Assembly: GCA_900315455.1 (NCBI GenBank)
Contig: OMZE01000019.1
Coordinates: 62,001 to 126,000 of the forward strand
From: an uncultured Prevotellaceae bacterium
GTDB lineage: Bacteria > Bacteroidota > Bacteroidia > Bacteroidales > Bacteroidaceae
Direction: 5' to 3'
DNA: 64,000 nt
Positions 59,584 through 64,000 of this stretch are shown one piece after another. The notes beneath the pieces were generated by a model. The model saw nothing but the letters and a program-made list of their open reading frames with translations. It did not search any database and was not told the origin of the DNA. How positions within the stretch are numbered: the stretch's first letter is position 1; every line of letters starts with the position of its first letter. A program made the translations under genes and the position numbers.

Positions 59584-60085
59584 AACCTTCTATTTCCTGG
59601 TATTTTTTCTTGATGGCCTGACGGGCCCTGAAGATGTTCACTTTCACCTGGTCCTCGCTGATGCCGAGGATGTCGGCAATTTCCTTGTATGGCTTTCCCT
59701 CGAAATCGCGTAGTTGGATGCAACTGCGCTGTTTCTCCGGCAGTGCGTTCACCATCCGTCTCACAAGGTCGATGCGGTCTTTCTGTTGCATCTGCTCATA
59801 GGGGTCGTTGCCGTGGTCGGGGGTGCCGAGAGGGATGCTGTCTATCGACTCGTTCTGGTTGTCGCGGAGTTTGAGTTTGTCGAGTGCCAGGTTTCGGCAG
59901 ATGGTGAGGCTATAGGCCTCTATCGACGCTATACTGTCCCATTCGTCGCGTTTGTTCCAGACTTTTATCAGTGTATCCTGCACGATGTCCTGCGCTTCTT
60001 CGTGCTTGAGGGTGATGCGCAGCGCAAGCCTGTAGAGCACGTCTTTCAGCGGTAGCACATCATTGCGGAAACTGATATTCTTCAT
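59573..60085 (-). CDS. ECF-type RNA polymerase sigma factor
   Basis: A 170-aa sigma-70 group 4 protein. Region 2 covers VLYRLALRITLKHEEAQDIV and QDTLIKVWNKRDEW; region 4 has ALPEKQRSCIQLRDFEGKPY and KEIADILGISEDQVKVNIFRARQ (helix-turn-helix). It is paired with the overlapping anti-sigma gene. No SusC/SusD genes are adjacent, so it is not an obvious polysaccharide-locus sigma; the divergently unrelated secreted protein downstream could be a target, which is speculation. Confidence 0.93.
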   Translation of the reverse strand: MKNISFRNDVLPLKDVLYRLALRITLKHEEAQDIVQDTLIKVWNKRDEWDSIASIEAYSLTICRNLALDKLKLRDNQNESIDSIPLGTPDHGNDPYEQMQQKDRIDLVRRMVNALPEKQRSCIQLRDFEGKPYKEIADILGISEDQVKVNIFRARQAIKKKYQEIEGYGL

Positions 60086-60174
60086 CTCTCTGAATAAATG
60101 ACGATTGGGGGGATGGGATGTTACAACTAATCGACAGAGGTAAGATGTTTTAACAATTATTAACTAACGACACT

Positions 60175-60210
60175 AAGGTCTTTAGGGACTTTAAAGACCC
60201 TAAGGACCTT
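60175..60210 (-). terminator. Palindromic hairpin downstream of argB
   Basis: A 36-bp imperfect palindrome reading AAGGTC(T/C)TTAGGG from either end and centred on CTTTAAAG, about 35 nt after the argB stop (minus strand). Similar AGGGTCTTTAGG-type text recurs at 4500-4525 and 19806-19840. Confidence 0.5.
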
Positions 60211-60233
60211 AGGAACCTTAGGGGCTAATTTTA

Positions 60234-60277
60234 AATCTTAAATCTTCAATCTTCAATTTTCAATCGGGCGAAGCCCG
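60234..60277 (-). repeat. GATTGA-type repeat and hairpin overlapping the argB 3' end
   Basis: In argB sense: hairpin CGGGCTTCGCCCG (60277-60265), then GATTGAAAATTGAAGATTGA. The hairpin and first repeat encode the last residues of ArgB (GFARLKIED) and the TGA stop comes from the repeat. Confidence 0.8.
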
Positions 60278-61046
60278 TAACCATGGTGCCTTTGGTGCCG
60301 TCGATGGCATCGGCGCGGGTGATGACCACTTTCTTTACGCCTTGGTTGATAGCATCGAGGGCATTTTCTATTTTGGGTATCATGCCACCGCTGATGGTGC
60401 CGTCGGCCACGAGGGTGCGGAAACTCTCGTGGGTGATAATGGGGATAACCTGTGCCGTTGGACCTGTGCCGTCCATCACGCCCGGCTGCTCGAAGGCATA
60501 GACGAGTGTCACGTCATAGTAGGGCGCGAGGGCCACGGCAGTGGTCGAGGCGATGGTATCGGCATTGGTATTGAGCAACTGTCCGTTGCCGTCGTGGGTC
60601 AATGGTGCCATGACGGGAGTGATGCCCATGTCGATGAGTCGGTGCAGTTGCTCGCCGTCAGCACGGTCTACGTCGCCCACGAAACCGAAGTCGATGCCGT
60701 TGCGCAGCGGGCGGCGGTGAGAGCGGATAACGTCGATGTCGGCCCCTGTCAGTCCGAGGGCATTCACGCCGTGTGCCTGCAGCAGTGCCACGAGGTTCTT
60801 GTTCACCAGTCCGCCATAGACCATGGTCACCACCTCGAGCATCTTGCCGTCGGTGATGCGTCGTCCGCCCACCATTTGGCTCTCTATGCCCAGTGAGGCG
60901 GCAATTTTCGTGGCACGCCGTCCTCCGCCATGCACAAGCACTTTCTTCCCCGCTATGGCAGAGAAGTTTTCCAGGAGTTGGTGGAGTTGTGCCTCGTCTT
61001 CTACCACGGCTCCCCCCACTTTCACGATAATAAGAGGTTGTTTCAT
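60246..61046 (-). CDS. argB: Acetylglutamate kinase
   Basis: A 266-aa enzyme phosphorylating N-acetylglutamate in arginine synthesis. Motifs include IVKVGGAVVEDEAQLHQLL, VLVHGGGRRATKIAASLG, GRRITDGKMLEVVTMVYGG, LLNTNADTIASTTAVAL and SGGMIPKIENALDAI. Other arginine genes are not adjacent; the next gene upstream is arginine decarboxylase. The C-terminus extends past the usual GT(M/L)V end by about eight residues encoded by an intergenic repeat. Confidence 0.95.
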   Translation of the reverse strand: MKQPLIIVKVGGAVVEDEAQLHQLLENFSAIAGKKVLVHGGGRRATKIAASLGIESQMVGGRRITDGKMLEVVTMVYGGLVNKNLVALLQAHGVNALGLTGADIDVIRSHRRPLRNGIDFGFVGDVDRADGEQLHRLIDMGITPVMAPLTHDGNGQLLNTNADTIASTTAVALAPYYDVTLVYAFEQPGVMDGTGPTAQVIPIITHESFRTLVADGTISGGMIPKIENALDAINQGVKKVVITRADAIDGTKGTMVTGFARLKIED

Positions 61047-61083
61047 AGAATATTTAAAGAGGGATTAATGGGACATAGACACC

Positions 61084-61104
61084 CGCCCCTTATTTGAAGG
61101 GGCG
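61084..61104 (-). terminator. Short GC hairpin between argB and speA
   Basis: Arms CGCCCCTT (61084-61091) and AAGGGGCG (61097-61104) with a 5-nt loop, about 75 nt after the speA stop and just upstream of argB on the minus strand. It could end the speA message. Confidence 0.45.
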
Positions 61105-61141
61105 AGGAGTGCCATTCGGGTGAGCAATTTCGACCGAAGGC

Positions 61142-61174
61142 CAATTTTCAATCTTCAATCTTCAATTTTCAATC
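61142..61174 (-). repeat. GATTGA-type repeat after speA
   Basis: In speA sense, GATTGAAAATTGAAGATTGA with further copies begins about 6 nt after the stop codon; no cytosine occurs until 61142. It is next to GACCGAAGGCC-like text at 61132-61142. Confidence 0.8.
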
Positions 61175-61179
61175 TCCCA

Positions 61180-63072
61180 TCACTCCAGATAGGTATATCC
61201 GTAAAGGCCGGAGCGGTAGTTGGAGAGGAACTCCTTGCCTTCTTCGAGTGAGATTTTCCCTTGTTTCACGCTCTTCGTCACCCAGATTTCCAGTTGGCGC
61301 ACCAGTTTGCGGGGGTTATACTGCACATAGGCCAGCACCTCCTCCACTGTCTCGCCATCGATGATTTGGTCGATGTGGTAGGAGCCGTCTTTCACCGAGA
61401 TATGCACGGCGTTGGTATCGCCGAAGAGGTTGTGCATGTCGCCGAGGATTTCCTGGTATGCCCCCACGAGGAACACGCCGAGGTAATAGGGCTCGTTGCG
61501 CCGCAACGCATGCACGGGCAGGATATGCGATACATGGCGGTTGGTCACGAAGTTGGCTATCTTGCCGTCGCTGTCGCAGGTGATGTCCTGCAGGGTGGCG
61601 CTGCGTGTGGGCCGCTCGTTGAGTCGCTGTATGGGCACGATGGGGAAGAGTTGGTCGATGGCCCAGGAGTCGGGCAGTGACTGGAAGAGGGAGAAGTTGC
61701 AGAAATACTTGTCGGCGAGGAGTTTGTCGAGCCGGCGCAGTTCCTCGGGCACGTGCTTCATGTTTTTCGTGAGACTGTTGATCTCATGCGTCACACTCCA
61801 ATACATGCTCTCTACCTCGGCACGCGTCTTCAGGTCGATGATGCCGTGGTTGAAGAGGTCGAGCGCCTCCTCACGTATCTGCTCCGCGTCGTGCCAGTCT
61901 TCGAGCATCGTGCGCGGGTTGAGGTTGTCCCATATCTCATAGAGGTCTTTCACCAGTTGGTGGGCGTTCTCCGCAGGTTCGAAATCCTCGCTCATCTCCG
62001 GCAGCGAAGCCGTCTCGAGCACGTCGATGACGAGCACGGAGTGGTGTGCCGACAGCGACCGCCCGCTCTCGGTGATGAGGTTGGGGTGCTGTATGCCGTT
62101 CTTGTTCGATGCGTCGACGAAAGTGTAGATACAGTCGTTCACATATTCCTGGATGGAGTAGTTCACCGAACTCTCGCTGCTGGGCGAGCGTGTGCCGTCA
62201 TAGTCAACACCCAGTCCGCCGCCACAGTCCACAAAGTCGACGTTGTAGCCCATCTTGTGGAGTTGGATATAGAACTGTGAGGCCTCGCGCAGGGCAGCCT
62301 GTATGCGGCGTATCTTTGTAATTTGCGAGCCGATGTGGAAATGTATGAGTCGCAGGCAGTCGCGCATGCCCTTCTTGTCGAGCATCTCGAGGGCGTCGAG
62401 GAGTTCGCTGCTGGTGAGGCCGAACTTACTGGCGTCGCCACCGCTCTCTTCCCATTTCCCCGAGCCCGACGACGCGAGTTTGATGCGTATGCCGAGGTTG
62501 GGTTTCACGTTGAGTTTCTTTGCGGCGCGCGCGATGGTCTCCAACTCGTTGAGTTTCTCCACGACGATGAAGATGCGCTTGCCCATCTTCTGTGCGAGGA
62601 GGGCGAGTTCGATATAACTCTGGTCCTTGTATCCGTTGCAGATGATGAGTGAGTCGCTCTGGCACTGCACGGCGATGACGGCGTGCAGTTCGGGTTTCGA
62701 CCCTGCCTCAAGGCCGAGGTTGAACTTCTTTCCGTGCGAGATGATTTCCTCCACCACCGGCTGCATCTGGTTCACCTTGATGGGGTAGATGACAAAGTTC
62801 TCGCCCTTGTAGTCGTATTCCTTCGCTGCCTTGGAGAAGCAACTGGCGGTTTTCTCGATACGGTTGTCGAGGATGTCGGGGAAGCGGAGCAATACGGGTG
62901 GCGTGACATCGCGCAGCGCCAGTTCGTCCATCACTTCGCGCAGGTCAATCTGAGTCTCATCCTTGCATGGCGAGACGTAGACGTTGCCTTTCTCGTTGAC
63001 ACTGAAATAGTTGATTCCCCATCCGTTGATGTTGTACAGTTCCTTGGAATCTTCAATCGTCCATTTTTTCAT
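61180..63072 (-). CDS. speA: Biosynthetic arginine decarboxylase
   Basis: A 630-aa PLP enzyme converting arginine to agmatine, the first step of putrescine/spermidine synthesis. The PLP lysine is in NFVIYPIKVNQMQPVVEEI. HIGSQITKIRRIQAALREAS, VDCGGGLGVDYDGT and ITESGRSLSAHHSVLVIDVL are family hallmarks. The start at 63072 gives MKKWTIEDSKELYNINGWG, the normal N-terminus; the frame continues upstream into the aroK 3' region. Length equals the known bacterial SpeA enzymes. Confidence 0.96.
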   Translation of the reverse strand: MKKWTIEDSKELYNINGWGINYFSVNEKGNVYVSPCKDETQIDLREVMDELALRDVTPPVLLRFPDILDNRIEKTASCFSKAAKEYDYKGENFVIYPIKVNQMQPVVEEIISHGKKFNLGLEAGSKPELHAVIAVQCQSDSLIICNGYKDQSYIELALLAQKMGKRIFIVVEKLNELETIARAAKKLNVKPNLGIRIKLASSGSGKWEESGGDASKFGLTSSELLDALEMLDKKGMRDCLRLIHFHIGSQITKIRRIQAALREASQFYIQLHKMGYNVDFVDCGGGLGVDYDGTRSPSSESSVNYSIQEYVNDCIYTFVDASNKNGIQHPNLITESGRSLSAHHSVLVIDVLETASLPEMSEDFEPAENAHQLVKDLYEIWDNLNPRTMLEDWHDAEQIREEALDLFNHGIIDLKTRAEVESMYWSVTHEINSLTKNMKHVPEELRRLDKLLADKYFCNFSLFQSLPDSWAIDQLFPIVPIQRLNERPTRSATLQDITCDSDGKIANFVTNRHVSHILPVHALRRNEPYYLGVFLVGAYQEILGDMHNLFGDTNAVHISVKDGSYHIDQIIDGETVEEVLAYVQYNPRKLVRQLEIWVTKSVKQGKISLEEGKEFLSNYRSGLYGYTYLE

Positions 63073-63103
63073 GCTTTCCGGGATTGTTGGGTGTGGAGTT
63101 GGT

Positions 63104-63631
63104 TTATAGGTGCAGCGCCTCACGGATGCGCTTCACCGAGACGTTGATTTTCTCATAACTGTCGAGGAGGTTCACGTCGAGCGTGTGGTGTGCCTTGTTG
63201 TAGAAAGGCTCACGGTGCGCCAGTTGTGAGTTGATGAAGTCGAGGGTCTCCTCGGGAGTCTTGTCGCGCAGCAGGGGCCTCACGGTCTTCCCCATCTGCA
63301 GGTGTTTGTAGAGCACCTCGGGCGTGGCTTTCAGGTAGATGGTCTCACCCTGGGCGTTGAGATACTCCATATTGTCGAAGAAGCAGGGAGTGCCTCCACC
63401 GCAACTGATGACGACGTCTTCAAACTCCGCCACCTCGTGGAGCATGTTGCGCTCCACCTGTCGGAAACCCTCCTCTCCCCTCTCGGCGAAGAGTTGTGCC
63501 ACCGTCTTCCGCATGCGCCCTTCTATATACCAGTCGAGGTCGTAGAAGGGCAACTTCAGGGTGCGCGCGAGGGCTTTCCCCACGGTGGTCTTCCCTGCTC
63601 CCATATATCCTATGATGATAATCCTCACCAT
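63104..63631 (-). CDS. aroK: Shikimate kinase
   Basis: A 175-aa enzyme. The Walker A motif is GYMGAGKTTVGKALA, the shikimate-binding DLDWYIE follows, then ISCGGGTPCF and a lid with VRPLLRDKTPEETLDFI. It phosphorylates shikimate in aromatic amino acid synthesis. It lies 3 bp from the topoisomerase gene and is probably cotranscribed with topA and speA on the minus strand. Confidence 0.96.
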   Translation of the reverse strand: MVRIIIIGYMGAGKTTVGKALARTLKLPFYDLDWYIEGRMRKTVAQLFAERGEEGFRQVERNMLHEVAEFEDVVISCGGGTPCFFDNMEYLNAQGETIYLKATPEVLYKHLQMGKTVRPLLRDKTPEETLDFINSQLAHREPFYNKAHHTLDVNLLDSYEKINVSVKRIREALHL

Positions 63632-63634
63632 GGG

Positions 63635-64000
63635 TCACTTCTTCTTTTTCGCGGTGGTGGCGTTGACCACCTTCATGCACTCCTCGTAGGTGAGTTGCCC
63701 TGCCTTGGCGTGCATGGCTTTCGGCATGCGGTAGTTGGTGCCGTCGTAGCAGATATAGGGGCCATAGCGGCCGTTCATCACCTCCATCTTCGGGTCTTCG
63801 TCAAACTGCTGCAGGTGTCGTTGTGCCTCCTGCTGGCGTTTCTCGCTGATGAGTTCCACGGCCCGGTCGAGGGTGATGGTGAGGGGATCTTCTCCCTTGG
63901 GCAGCGACACGTATTTCTTGTTGTGCAGGATATACGGTCCGAAGCGCCCGGTGCCTATCGACACGTCGCCGTCTTCATACTTTCCGAGGTTTCTCGGCAA
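63635..64000 (-). CDS. topA: DNA topoisomerase I, C-terminal part (5' end outside window)
   Basis: At least 121 residues are visible, reaching the window edge in frame. They form two topoisomerase C-terminal repeats of the type IGTGRFGPYILHNKKYVSLP and MNGRYGPYICYDGTNYRMP, ending in a lysine-rich tail (TTAKKKK). This arrangement is found at the end of TopA in Bacteroidetes. The catalytic toprim and cleavage domains lie beyond base 64000. The visible TTG near the edge is not a start. Confidence 0.88.
   Translation of the reverse strand: MPRNLGKYEDGDVSIGTGRFGPYILHNKKYVSLPKGEDPLTITLDRAVELISEKRQQEAQRHLQQFDEDPKMEVMNGRYGPYICYDGTNYRMPKAMHAKAGQLTYEECMKVVNATTAKKKK

Overview
The window reads as a chromosomal segment of an anaerobic Bacteroidales bacterium, most like Prevotella/Prevotellaceae. 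The grounds are: (i) most recognisable promoters have the Bacteroidetes form (TTTG at -33, TAnnTTTG at -7, 19-21 bp apart) and Shine-Dalgarno sequences are rare; (ii) families largely confined to Bacteroidetes are present (DUF4271, DUF4294, DUF2851, helix-hairpin-helix/OM-barrel protein, SusE/F-like domains, a type 9 secretion C-terminal domain, a dockerin-like tail on a subtilase); (iii) a flavodiiron protein points to an anaerobe. No prophage, integrative element, intact insertion sequence or CRISPR array was seen.

Layout. 1-4479: tail of a bamA-like gene, three tandem Skp/OmpH chaperones, murI, rbfA and a LolC/E-type permease. 4539-6628: O-methyltransferase/aroQ, divergent from xerD. 6812-15963: a small secreted protein, metK, DUF4271-hemD-like-rnpA-yidD-tyrS, tRNA-Gln, dapB-lepB-WbqC-like. 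16171-21102: a 1203-aa secreted subtilase convergent with an M16 peptidase. 21394-25353: PfkB kinase, flavodiiron protein, acyltransferase, LOG-family protein. 25502-28853: an Lrp-type regulator overlapping a fused C26-M19 peptidase, then an M28 lipoprotein. 28886-34514: DUF4294, HHH/barrel protein, hemolysin-III protein, rnr. 35033-47176: an envelope block (OM barrel, PAP2-barrel phosphatase, sugar-epimerase-like protein, Aur1-like PAP2 enzyme, miaB, MsbA-like exporter, GT4 glycosyltransferase, and a divergent lipopolysaccharide-kinase/LpxL-acyltransferase pair). 47207-54421: upp, nucleotidyltransferase, DUF2851, thioesterase, dprA, dusB, ribF, CPBP protease, many start/stop overlaps. 54444-60085: a frameshifted REP-associated transposase, a 56-aa peptide gene, a 1005-aa secreted protein, and an anti-sigma/ECF-sigma pair. 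60246-64000: argB, speA, aroK and the 3' end of topA.

The most unusual content is between genes. A family of about 78-87 bp tandem units precedes metK, the PfkB gene, rnr and the kinase/acyltransferase pair. Each unit has a short GC hairpin, a GGCGGCGGCTCGG-like box, an A/T-rich inverted repeat whose arms differ from unit to unit but still pair, a CGCTCGCCTTGCAC-like box, and the -7 element TAnCTTTG. In the gene-proximal unit this -7 sits just before the start codon, and the right arm of the inverted repeat supplies the -33 TTTG. The units therefore look like multiplied promoters built around a stem-loop. A second family, cytosine-free in gene sense and made of GATTGA/GATTTGAG words, sits at gene 3' ends in a fixed orientation and sometimes supplies the stop codon. 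A third element at about 45428-46042 is a MITE-like inverted repeat with roughly 163-bp arms that appears to interrupt one of the promoter arrays.
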